A stretch of 27,340 nt of DNA. Source: a virus. Position numbers and translations under genes: made by a program. The DNA is taken from positions 1-27,340 of IMG/VR virus record IMGVR_UViG_3300033144_004774; one strand, 5' to 3'. Below are positions 19,401 to 27,340 of this stretch, in pieces. Each line of letters starts with the position of its first letter. The first letter of the stretch is position 1. Below the pieces are notes generated by a model. That model did no database searches. It saw only the letters and a list, made by a program, of their open reading frames with translations, and had not been told where the DNA came from.

Positions 19401-22106
19401 ATGGCAGATTTGCAAAAAACAGTAGACATAACATTTCGTGCTCATGATAAAACGGAGGGAGCAGTAGAATCTGTGTCTTCTAGAATGTCGTCGTTGGAAG
19501 CTCACATAGGCAGTGTTACTGGTCCGATAGCCAATCTTACCCTGTCAGTCCTAAAATACGAGGCTGTCATTGCTGGTTTGGCCGCCGCATATGCCGCATT
19601 CACAATAAAACAAGCCGCCGACTTTGAATCGGCGCAAATTAGTTTGGCTAAAGTTCTTACTGGTAGTCCGGACAGTGTAGCTGAGTCAATGATCATTGCT
19701 TCTGCTGAGGCAGTTAGACTTTCAGAAAAATACGGCCTATCTTCTTCTATTATTCTACAGGGGATGGCACAATTCAAACAGTCGGGCTTTACAGCGTTAG
19801 AAGCGGCTACGCTACAAAAAACAGCCATGGATTTGGTTATTGCTGGCGGAGTAAACGCCGCTACAGCAACGAACCTATTGACTCGTTCTCTTATTGGGTT
19901 TGGGGCAGAAGCGAATGAAGCTACAAGATTCGCCGAGGCATTAAACAACGTATCGAACAGATATAACACTAACTTAGAGTTACTAGCACTTGGCATGAGT
20001 AAGTTATCGCCAATTGCTAGTTTAATGGGATTTACGTTCGAAGAAACGGCCGGTCTTATTACTCCTATTATTGAAGTATTTGGTTCTGGTCGTGAGGCCG
20101 CAACTGCATTAAAAACAGGGCTATTAAAACTTGTTGATGATGCCAAGCCCGTGGTGGATGCACTAACAAGTTTAGGAATTACTCAATTTCAATTAAATGG
20201 AGAAATGAAAACCGGGAAGGAAATATTTTTTGAAGTAGCAAGGGCTTTTGAACTATTAACTCAAAAACAAAGAATAACATTCACTTCACAACTAGTCGGC
20301 ATTGAACAGTCCGGCCGAATGGCGACTGTTTTTAGTAATTTAGCGAAGGTTAATGAAATTACTGCAGTGGCGATGGAGAGAACAGGGTCGGTCACAAAAG
20401 AAGTTACTTTAAGATTAGATTCTGCAACAGTACAAGCATCCCGTACTGCCCAAGCTTTCAATAATATGTCCGTTGAAATTGGCACTAAATTATTGCCCGG
20501 GTTCGATGATGCAAACGAGGGTCTTCGTATATTATTGGCGTCTTTCAGGGAAGTTGTTGCTGACGGAGGTCTTGACCCCCTATTTGACTCTATTAATTCT
20601 GAAGGAGTAGAATTAAAAGACTTTTTAGTGGAAATAGCAAAAATTCTTCCCCAAGTATTTGCCGACTTAGATTTTGATGAATTAATATCATCTTTTGGCA
20701 AATTAAAAGAAGAGGTATCGGAACTTTTTGGCGATTTAGATTTAACAAAACCTGAGGATTTAACCTTAGCTCTTCAAAAAGTAATAAATTTTTTAGGGTT
20801 AATGACCAATGCCACATCGGGCGTAGTAAGAGGATTCTCACCTTTCATCGACGCTCTTACTGGTATGTTGGAAAAACTAGCGAAATTTGACCCTGATGAT
20901 CAAGATTTTATTGGTTTTTTGGCTGGAACCTTAACCGGCATTAATGCCATACTTCCAGCAATGGGATTTGCTACACTTGCATTGGTAATACTGGGGACGA
21001 AGTTCAGGGCAGTAGCCTCTGCCAAATTTATTGCGTTTCTTGGTTTTGTTATTTCCAAAATGCCTTTATTTACACCCCTCGGTGCGGCTGTAGTGGCTTC
21101 CATTTCTGCGGTTAATATAGCTGTATTAGCGGGCATAGATGCTTATGATGAGTACAATAAACGCCAAGATAAAGTAAATGAGGCTTGGATTGATAATTAT
21201 AAAAATTCAGCACTTTTGGAAGATGGCTATGCCAGAATAACTAAAGCTACAAGAATATTAATAACTAACACTGAAGAGTTTAATTCCGCATTAGATCAGG
21301 GGTTAATAGTTCAAGATGATTCAGTAGTGGGTTGGAAAAGGGCAGGTGCGGCACTTGATGATCTTGGCACCGATGTAACATCTGCTGGAGATACCGTCAA
21401 GAAATACGATGCAGAAGTTGAAAAGATGGCACTTTCATCAGAGAAGGCTAGCAAAAAGGTCGTATCTTTTGCAGATGCGGCAAATGCCGTGGCTGCTAGC
21501 TTAGGCATAGCAAACCCAAAACTAGCAAAAGGGGCAGATAGCTTAAAAAAAGTTGAAGAGACAGCAAAGGATGCTGATACAGCATTGGAAAAATTATCGG
21601 ATCGAGAAAAGCTAGTCATAAAGCACACCCATGACATGGAAAAGACTCTCTTAGAGTTAGCATCTAATGAAAAAATAAGAAGCATGGAGTTTGTTGTAGA
21701 TATAAAAATTGCACAAATAGAAGCAGAAGCCCAAAAGGTTGAAGCGGTGTTTGAAAGCATTTCTTCAGCAGTAGAATCAACCCAAGCCGCAACTGCTGAT
21801 ATGTTTGACTCGTTCGCTCAAGTTTACGGAGATTTGGATTTACGTGAAAAATGGGATTTAGAACGGCTTTTGACGGAACAAACAGAGCAAGCACAACAAG
21901 CACTTGATTTACAGAAAAAAGCAGTAGAGGCACAAATAGAACTATGGGAAGCCCAAGCAGATTCACTAACTAATGGTCTGGATATAGCTATTACTGCGGA
22001 TGGGTTAGAACCAGAGATAGAAGCGTTTATGTTTAAAATACTTGAAAGAATACAAACAAAAATATCGGGTGATAAAACATCATTTTTATTAGGGGCAGGA
22101 ATATGA
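19401..22106 (+). CDS. Tail tape measure protein (TP901-type)
   Basis: It sets tail length and is ejected during DNA entry. Residues about 60-370 carry the TP901-family core (KQAADFESAQISLAKVL, ILQGMAQFKQSGFTALEA, then NALNNVSNRYNT-like and GLITPIIEVFGSGREAATALKTGL segments). Hydrophobic helices at about 507-585 (LPAMGFATLALVILG, FIAFLGFVISKMP, AAVVASISAVNIAVLAG) could insert into the inner membrane. The C-terminal 200 residues are coiled coil. At about 1.5 angstrom per residue the 901 residues predict a tail of roughly 135 nm. The start follows the chaperone fusion by 2 nt, and the stop overlaps the next start (ATGA). Confidence 0.9.
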   Translation: MADLQKTVDITFRAHDKTEGAVESVSSRMSSLEAHIGSVTGPIANLTLSVLKYEAVIAGLAAAYAAFTIKQAADFESAQISLAKVLTGSPDSVAESMIIASAEAVRLSEKYGLSSSIILQGMAQFKQSGFTALEAATLQKTAMDLVIAGGVNAATATNLLTRSLIGFGAEANEATRFAEALNNVSNRYNTNLELLALGMSKLSPIASLMGFTFEETAGLITPIIEVFGSGREAATALKTGLLKLVDDAKPVVDALTSLGITQFQLNGEMKTGKEIFFEVARAFELLTQKQRITFTSQLVGIEQSGRMATVFSNLAKVNEITAVAMERTGSVTKEVTLRLDSATVQASRTAQAFNNMSVEIGTKLLPGFDDANEGLRILLASFREVVADGGLDPLFDSINSEGVELKDFLVEIAKILPQVFADLDFDELISSFGKLKEEVSELFGDLDLTKPEDLTLALQKVINFLGLMTNATSGVVRGFSPFIDALTGMLEKLAKFDPDDQDFIGFLAGTLTGINAILPAMGFATLALVILGTKFRAVASAKFIAFLGFVISKMPLFTPLGAAVVASISAVNIAVLAGIDAYDEYNKRQDKVNEAWIDNYKNSALLEDGYARITKATRILITNTEEFNSALDQGLIVQDDSVVGWKRAGAALDDLGTDVTSAGDTVKKYDAEVEKMALSSEKASKKVVSFADAANAVAASLGIANPKLAKGADSLKKVEETAKDADTALEKLSDREKLVIKHTHDMEKTLLELASNEKIRSMEFVVDIKIAQIEAEAQKVEAVFESISSAVESTQAATADMFDSFAQVYGDLDLREKWDLERLLTEQTEQAQQALDLQKKAVEAQIELWEAQADSLTNGLDIAITADGLEPEIEAFMFKILERIQTKISGDKTSFLLGAGI

Positions 22107-22462
22107 TAGGCATAAGCACTAAGGTGTATGATCTTAATGGATTTGTGACTTTTAACAGTACCAAGGTTAGGATGAATACTTCTGTTGATATGTCTAGGCG
22201 CGTAAACAAACAGAAGACATTAGACGGTGGGGCGTTCACATCTGATTTTGGTTATACTCCAGTAGACAGAGATTACAACATAACATTGTTAGGCATATCG
22301 CGAGAGGAACTAGACATACTAAAAAATATAGTTGAGCTACATTCTGAATCGGTGATAACTACTAGGGAAGGCGCGTTCAATTGTATCCTTAGTTTGGTGA
22401 AACAGTTTGATATTAGAAATGGGGAAACCAAAATAAAATTGCAAGTAACGGGGGTTGCATAA
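22103..22462 (+). CDS. Tail protein after tape measure (119 aa)
   Basis: The sequence is mostly beta (KVYDLNGFVTFNS, YNITLLGISREELDILKNIV, ETKIKLQVTGVA) with a short helix. A small protein in this slot is often the tail-tip or distal-tail component that closes the tube. No specific family motif is clear. It is coupled by ATGA to the tape measure and by TAATG to the next gene, so it belongs to the tail-tip operon. Confidence 0.6.
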   Translation: MIGISTKVYDLNGFVTFNSTKVRMNTSVDMSRRVNKQKTLDGGAFTSDFGYTPVDRDYNITLLGISREELDILKNIVELHSESVITTREGAFNCILSLVKQFDIRNGETKIKLQVTGVA

Positions 22463-23226
22463 TGGCAATTAATAGCATAGAGTTTAGATTATCTGGAGGT
22501 ATAAGTAATGCAAATGTTGCTACTAGTTTGGGCGGGGCTATGTCAAGTGTAAATCTAGTGGGAAATACTGTAAGTTACGCAACCACCGGAATCACGGGGG
22601 TGACATTAATTGACTCTTTAACAGACAATGCCGCTGTAGGAAATTTATCGTATATAATATCCGGTACTAAAATAAACAAACAAAAACCATTAGGCATTGT
22701 TCCATCTGCATCAGATTTAGTAGACATATCCGTGGACGGTGACTATGTAATTATTGCCCCCGAAGAGGATGCAATGGTTGCAGTAAGTGTTGTTAGTTCA
22801 TCATTACCGATAGCAGATACTAATGATGATGTTACTGCAGTTAAAATTAATCCCAATTTATTTGGAGATGTGGCCGCTAACGAATCAGAAGCGGGCATAA
22901 CAAGCTACAGACATGTGTATTTATTTAATAAATCTGCAATCCAAGTGGTTGCTAAATTATACATTGCTAATAATTATTCTGGATTAGATGCGTTGTCTAT
23001 TGGGTTTGAAAATGTAATTTCTGGAGTGACGGATCAGTTAATAACAGACGATCAAACACCCCCAGTAGGAGTAGCATTTAATGCACCTGCTTCAGCGGCA
23101 TCAGCCATAGAATTAACAATTAATACTGGTGACGCAGTTGGTATGTTTTTGAAACGGGTGGTGTCCCCATTATCAGACAATACCACAGCTATTGATACTG
23201 CTCGATTACTGATGGAACAAAGCTAA
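22462..23226 (+). CDS. Conserved siphophage tail-tip protein with LSGG...SLGG start (254 aa)
   Basis: The opening EFRLSGGISNANVATSLGGAMS resembles a family of tail-tip proteins of marine and environmental siphophages in which LSGGxxNxxxxxSLGGxxS is followed by a small beta domain with YRxxYxxN. The last is also seen here as SYRHVYLFNKSAI at about residues 150-162. The rest is a beta sandwich with no catalytic signature. It probably sits on the distal tail; the family resemblance is from memory. TAATG couplings link it to both neighbours. Confidence 0.6.
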   Translation: MAINSIEFRLSGGISNANVATSLGGAMSSVNLVGNTVSYATTGITGVTLIDSLTDNAAVGNLSYIISGTKINKQKPLGIVPSASDLVDISVDGDYVIIAPEEDAMVAVSVVSSSLPIADTNDDVTAVKINPNLFGDVAANESEAGITSYRHVYLFNKSAIQVVAKLYIANNYSGLDALSIGFENVISGVTDQLITDDQTPPVGVAFNAPASAASAIELTINTGDAVGMFLKRVVSPLSDNTTAIDTARLLMEQS

Positions 23227-23843
23227 TGACTATATCATTTTTGGAATTAAATCATGCAGTTTCAGGAGGGACTACATTTAAGCCTGTTGGCATGAGATTA
23301 ACTGCAGAACTGATAGACACAGCCATCCCTGACCCATTGCCTAACGTAGATTTAAAAGTAACTGTTGCAGTAATTATAAAAAGAACTGGATCATCTTATT
23401 ACAATTTTATAATACCCGTGAATGTAGAAATTTTAGATTTAGTCTCAGCCATAATCACTACAGCAAATATAAAATATAAAATATTATTAATTGATAAAGA
23501 AGGTGCAGTTGCATTAGTTCAGGAAGAAGTATTAACCATATCCGATTATAGAGTAGATGAGGGGGTGGTTTCAAAAACTATAACCATTACATCTACAAGA
23601 AATGTTGTGGATGCAATGGGAACTACTTTTGTAATAACCCCTTATACCAACAAAATCATACGAGACAACAATGATGGAAGTCACACCATAGATTATACTA
23701 TATCTGAATTAGACTATAGGTATATAGGGGTGGGCAAAGATGTGATAGACGGAAACATAACATCATCTGTAACATCAAAAAGTTTGAACATAAACGCAAC
23801 TACAGCGAATTTTACAGTGCAGGGGATAACGTATGACATTTAA
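23226..23843 (+). CDS. Tail-tip protein with beta domains (205 aa)
   Basis: This protein is not recognised. Two or three Ig-like beta domains are suggested by alternating strands (VDLKVTVAVIIKRTG, IKYKILLIDKEG, KTITITSTRNVV, HTIDYTISELDYRYIG). It is placed within the tail-tip gene run and coupled by overlaps on both sides (11 nt with the next gene). It may bridge the LSGG protein and the following small tail protein. No active site is visible. Confidence 0.5.
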   Translation: MTISFLELNHAVSGGTTFKPVGMRLTAELIDTAIPDPLPNVDLKVTVAVIIKRTGSSYYNFIIPVNVEILDLVSAIITTANIKYKILLIDKEGAVALVQEEVLTISDYRVDEGVVSKTITITSTRNVVDAMGTTFVITPYTNKIIRDNNDGSHTIDYTISELDYRYIGVGKDVIDGNITSSVTSKSLNINATTANFTVQGITYDI

Positions 23844-24228
23844 CGTAGCGACAATAACACATAATACAGAATCTGAAGCATTCATAACCCTTTTGGATGG
23901 TGGTAGTTGTGAACTAAGGACGGGTAGTCAGCCAGCATTAGTAACTGATGCCGCTACAGGAACACTGATAGCCACTATAGTTTTACCCGCAACCGCATTA
24001 TCAGCACCAGCGGCCGCAGGGACTGCAGACTTAGCAGTGACTACAGAAGTGGCTGTTGTAGCAGGGGGGACAATAGGTTGGGCTAGATTTAAAAAATCAG
24101 ATGCATCCACAGTGTTTGACGGGTCAGTAACATTATCAGGAGGAGGGGGAGACATAATAGCGACTTTGTTAATAGTAGTGGCTACAGATTTAGTAAATAT
24201 TGTATCTATGTCCTACACTAGGAGCTAA
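23833..24228 (+). CDS. Conserved small phage tail protein (131 aa)
   Basis: The pattern DGGSCELRTGSQPALVTD, then ATGTLIATIVLP, a GTIGWARFKKSD turn and a closing strand pair matches a small beta-sandwich protein seen widely in tail modules of siphophages: DxGxxxLxIYTGxxPAsxDxAxTGTLLATL, followed by GTAxWFRI. The role is unknown but virion association is usual. Placement among the tail-tip genes agrees. The start has an 11-nt overlap with the previous gene. Confidence 0.65.
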   Translation: MTFNVATITHNTESEAFITLLDGGSCELRTGSQPALVTDAATGTLIATIVLPATALSAPAAAGTADLAVTTEVAVVAGGTIGWARFKKSDASTVFDGSVTLSGGGGDIIATLLIVVATDLVNIVSMSYTRS

Positions 24229-24234
24229 AAAACC

Positions 24235-26151
24235 ATGACTCTTGATGTAACCGCTTTCAGTGCAACAGATATAGGAAGTAATTTAACTTATGCTAGAATT
24301 AGTAATACAGATGTAATATATTACATATCCACCGGAACTAATATACGAAAAATAGTTGATGGCATAGGGGCTGTAACAGCGGTAGCTAAACCAACTTTAG
24401 TCGGAACTGCGGTTACGGGAAGTACAGCACCATTGCACAATAAAATAACAGTTAGAAGCAATGGGCAAATCTGTATTATCCAATCTACTGTGAATGGTAG
24501 TTCTGAATATGCAAATGAAGTTGCAATCATAGAAGCTAATGGGACTATAACATTTCAAGGTACTTTAGGGACTGCTTCTGACATAAGAACAATACATACA
24601 CAAGCACCACCCCCGTGGTTTAGTAGCTCGACAGGAAGATGGCATTTTTTATTCCACACAGCTATACGTTCGATGGGGACTGACGAATCATACATGCAGA
24701 GCATTTACTGGGACCCATCAACGGGATTAAGTACCCCCGTAAATAGATACACACTTGGATCAGGTACTGCAGGTGTAGATTTCATAGCCACAGCACATCA
24801 AAATCCAATGCCTGACGGGTTGCGTATACGATATAGACATCGGCGTCCTTCTAATTTAACTTATAAGGAGGTACTTTATACAACCGCTACTGGCCCATCT
24901 GCTGAAATCGGAAATTCACAATTCGGTAGTACGCCACACGGTGCTATGACAGTACCAATAACCTATCAATCCCCCACATGGAAAGCGGGTTTTTATGCCA
25001 TTGAAATCATTAATAACTCGGTAACAAATTTCAATGATGTTGTTAGAATAGAATCTGCCGCGTTATCTAACTCAGATCCCATAAACAATCTTGGTGAATC
25101 AGGGGAGTATGTTGGAAAGACTATCAAAGCTACCGGATTAAGAGCAGATGATTTAGAAACCACATTACACATATATGTGATTTATGAATTAGACTCCACA
25201 GGGGAGTATTATCTGAAGTTTATGACGATGGATATAGATATGCGGTATGATGCTTTGGCTGGATTGCCGGGTACTAGGACATTTACAGAATTATCAGATG
25301 TGCAACTAACTGATAATTCTGTAGTAGGCACACCTGTTGTAGCTATGGACGGATATATTTTCTCGCAACCATTAGTGACTATAGGTACACAACTGACTGT
25401 GTTCACCCAGAATACTTCAAATAGCTATTCTTGGTTTTTATGGAATCCCCAAACGACAATAATATTAGACAGCGAATTAACTGCAGTATTGTCTTCAACA
25501 GGGGGAAGACAGTTAGATGCACTTGTGGATGTTTTGTATTTAAGTAACCTGACAGCTATTTTAGCCTCTGTGGGGGGTAACACACTATCAGGTAACATCA
25601 ATATACGCACAATCCATAGGGTACTAGCATTATTAGAAATAAATAATGCTGTATCGGGGGTATTGATAGCCCCTCAAAATGAAAAATATACTCTTAACAT
25701 ATCGGGGGTGGAATTACCTATAGCGTGGTTCACTATTCGGAAAACAATAGCAATTCAAGATAATGCATTTGTGAATGTAGAAGCAATGGTAACCATCCCT
25801 CTAATGAACACTGCTATATTGGATGGGATTATTGGAGGCTCTGCGAATTTGTATAAGCAGGTTACGAACGGTAACTTTTCGACTCTGCTAGGGGGGATAT
25901 TTACAGAATATACAATTCAAGACAACAATCTAAACTTACTATTAACTGCAATAATCCCAAAAGCATCCGGTACTATTCTTGTAAGTGATATGTATTATAT
26001 TAGGAACAGCAGTGGGCAAACCACGATAAGAACACCCGCATTCACTAGTATCGGTGCGGGGCAAACAGTTGACACAGGTACGTTAGCTTTGGAGTCCACA
26101 AAGACTGTATTGCATGTGTCCGAGTCAAATTCATTTTTGGAGATAACCTAG
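24235..26151 (+). CDS. Large tail protein, propeller-like N-terminal half (638 aa)
   Basis: The first 400 residues show repeats of strand-turn-strand with aromatic and Asp-box-like spacing (PPWFSSSTGRWHFLFHTAIRS, YMQSIYWDPSTGLSTPVNRY in separate blades, LHIYVIYELDSTGEYYLKFM), which suggests a beta-propeller or BNR-like domain used for carbohydrate binding. The C-terminal 230 residues are a series of small beta units (ELTAVLSSTGG, LTAILASVGG) ending in a flexible tail. It likely contacts the host surface; this is inference. It starts 6 nt after the previous gene and is followed after 2 nt by the next. Confidence 0.55.
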   Translation: MTLDVTAFSATDIGSNLTYARISNTDVIYYISTGTNIRKIVDGIGAVTAVAKPTLVGTAVTGSTAPLHNKITVRSNGQICIIQSTVNGSSEYANEVAIIEANGTITFQGTLGTASDIRTIHTQAPPPWFSSSTGRWHFLFHTAIRSMGTDESYMQSIYWDPSTGLSTPVNRYTLGSGTAGVDFIATAHQNPMPDGLRIRYRHRRPSNLTYKEVLYTTATGPSAEIGNSQFGSTPHGAMTVPITYQSPTWKAGFYAIEIINNSVTNFNDVVRIESAALSNSDPINNLGESGEYVGKTIKATGLRADDLETTLHIYVIYELDSTGEYYLKFMTMDIDMRYDALAGLPGTRTFTELSDVQLTDNSVVGTPVVAMDGYIFSQPLVTIGTQLTVFTQNTSNSYSWFLWNPQTTIILDSELTAVLSSTGGRQLDALVDVLYLSNLTAILASVGGNTLSGNINIRTIHRVLALLEINNAVSGVLIAPQNEKYTLNISGVELPIAWFTIRKTIAIQDNAFVNVEAMVTIPLMNTAILDGIIGGSANLYKQVTNGNFSTLLGGIFTEYTIQDNNLNLLLTAIIPKASGTILVSDMYYIRNSSGQTTIRTPAFTSIGAGQTVDTGTLALESTKTVLHVSESNSFLEIT

Positions 26152-26153
26152 CT

Positions 26154-27340
26154 ATGACTGCATGTAAAATACTATCACATCAAGGCGGGGGGCGGTATAG
26201 TGTAGAGTTGTTATATGACACTACAAAAAGAGATGATGAGTTACAAGAATTAATAGATTGGTTAGCGGATGCAGGCAATACGACAAAGTTAAATGATTTG
26301 TATAACGATGGTGTGGCTATAAATGCGGCTATACTTCAGGGAGCAACCCTATTAAATAACTATATATCCGAGATTAAATCGCTTGAACCCGGCACTCCAG
26401 AATATGCGAGTAAAAGAACACAAATTATTAAGCAAACCAAAAATGGATTAAAAGCTAATGCTTCTTTAAATCAAGCAGAAGTAGATTATTTGAGACTAAA
26501 ATCTGAATTTAATCAGAGGGAATTAAAGAAAGATGAATTAATTAGAATTGGGTTAACCCCCAATAAAACCACATCAGTATGGTGTGCTGATCTTGCTGAT
26601 GGACAAGATGGGAGACAACAATATGGAGTGAATGCGGAAGTAGATTTAATCTGTATTCATTATGATGCAGAAAGTCAATTAATACTACCCCCTCTAAATA
26701 CTGAAATTGATTTAGGGAGTGCTGGGGATTTAGGAGTAATAAACGTCACAGGAAATTTGCCGATCAGTGAAAAAGGTATATCTACATACTATAATGTGGC
26801 TATGGAATGTGGGTTTGTTAAGTGGAGTCCAAAATTCTTAATAGGTGTAGTCATTTCTCCCGAAACTGAATGCGTAGACCCCGAACCCCCAGAAGGAGTG
26901 TCTACTGTAGATAGTTTGGTACATATTGAAATATCTAGTGAATCTAGTAGGTTTAATGGAGAGAGTATAGCGTGGGAAGGTTCACTACCATATAAATACG
27001 ATGGAGATGATGTATCTATATTCCAAGCAGGCGATAAAGTTGTGGTAAAAGTGGATAACATTACTGGTGGATTAGAGATTGATGGAGGGCTTATCATCGG
27101 CTTTGAATCAAATCCAAAAGCATTAGAAGATATTGGAGAACCCTCTAAATTGATAATGGAGGTTAATACTGTGCAACATGCAAATATGCCCACGGTTGAA
27201 AGGGTAGAGGATTCTTGGATGTCTTTCACTGCCGGATTGCTTTCAGTGGATTATGCTACCTACAATTTCACACATGCAGGGTTCACTAAAATTTTGACAG
27301 ACGATGCAGTGACGATAGATACTGTGCAATATGTACCGAT
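26154..27340 (+). CDS. Tail-tip structural protein, 3' end outside window
   Basis: The frame is open from ATG 26154 to the window edge (about 395 residues seen). The order is a short beta start, a helical coiled-coil stretch at about 40-140 (KSEFNQRELKKDELIRIGL), then VWCADLADGQDG, followed by ISTYYNVAMECGFVKWSPKF at about residues 200-220. The pair W-C-A-D...K-W-x-P recalls a family of siphophage structural proteins with vWCADxTxxLxG and PGWQKWRPTYRxG. The likeness is partial and from memory. Its position at the end of the tail module suits a central tip or fibre-anchor protein. Confidence 0.6.
   Translation, partial: MTACKILSHQGGGRYSVELLYDTTKRDDELQELIDWLADAGNTTKLNDLYNDGVAINAAILQGATLLNNYISEIKSLEPGTPEYASKRTQIIKQTKNGLKANASLNQAEVDYLRLKSEFNQRELKKDELIRIGLTPNKTTSVWCADLADGQDGRQQYGVNAEVDLICIHYDAESQLILPPLNTEIDLGSAGDLGVINVTGNLPISEKGISTYYNVAMECGFVKWSPKFLIGVVISPETECVDPEPPEGVSTVDSLVHIEISSESSRFNGESIAWEGSLPYKYDGDDVSIFQAGDKVVVKVDNITGGLEIDGGLIIGFESNPKALEDIGEPSKLIMEVNTVQHANMPTVERVEDSWMSFTAGLLSVDYATYNFTHAGFTKILTDDAVTIDTVQYVP

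Noticed and set aside
19502-20146. Antisense 214-codon frame in the tape measure gene
   Set aside because: It is a Ser/Ala-rich shadow of the tape measure codons with no ribosome site or promoter.
26789-27229. Antisense 146-codon frame near the right edge
   Set aside because: The plus-strand frame from 26154 is open through this region and carries recognisable structural motifs; the antisense frame has no support.
1-27340. tRNA genes, CRISPR arrays, insertion sequences, integrase or attachment sites
   Set aside because: No cloverleaf, regular repeat-spacer pattern, transposase or recombinase motif was found on reading both strands.

Overview
The window reads as the virion-building half of a double-stranded DNA tailed phage or prophage with a long, non-contractile tail (siphovirus type), plus the start of a divergently transcribed accessory or early region. 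No host gene, tRNA, rRNA, integrase or CRISPR array is visible. A dCTP deaminase, a short lipoprotein with a lipobox, a zinc-dependent cell-wall peptidase, E. coli-like promoters and simple Shine-Dalgarno sites fit a Gram-negative bacterial host. Several structural proteins resemble families I associate with marine siphophages. The host assignment is inference.

Layout. Positions 1-1600 carry four small genes on the minus strand (ends at 95, 335, 665 and 1120) in GC-rich, strikingly repetitive DNA. Three of the four genes are preceded by a near-identical cassette made of a C6/G6 hairpin, a fixed GGAG ribosome site and the start codon. Positions 1600-2127 form a divergent control region. It holds a parS-like 16-mer, a perfect 21-bp inverted repeat, two near-consensus minus-strand sigma70 promoters, a 12-bp palindrome and a strong plus-strand promoter. 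At about 1.85 kb the DNA changes from GC-rich to AT-rich.

From 2128 to the right edge everything is on the plus strand, tightly packed, often with overlapping stop and start codons. The order is: small protein, terminase small subunit, dCTP deaminase, a 32-residue membrane peptide, M15-type peptidase, terminase large subunit, portal, prohead protease, major capsid protein and a very strong terminator (8926-8955). Next comes a 7-kb block (8978-16134) of beta-rich putative virion proteins that ends in a coiled-coil membrane protein, a phospholipase A2-like protein and a lipoprotein. After that the standard order resumes: head-tail connector, gp10-like joining protein, tail terminator-like protein, major tail protein, tail assembly chaperone with a classic A AAA AAG -1 frameshift site, a 901-residue tape measure, and the tail-tip genes. 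The last gene (from 26154) runs off the window.

How the parts work together. Terminase small and large subunits package DNA through the portal into a capsid matured by the protease. Connector, joining and terminator proteins fasten the tail. The chaperone and its frameshifted form load the tape measure, around which the major tail protein polymerises. The distal genes form the tip and contact the host. Lysis or envelope functions appear in two places: the peptidase with its tiny membrane partner (3.4 kb), and the phospholipase-like, membrane and lipoprotein trio (15.1-16.1 kb). The most unusual part is the left 2 kb, whose repeated hairpin-plus-ribosome-site cassettes, strand-biased GAATG word and parS-like site have no explanation in the structural operon.
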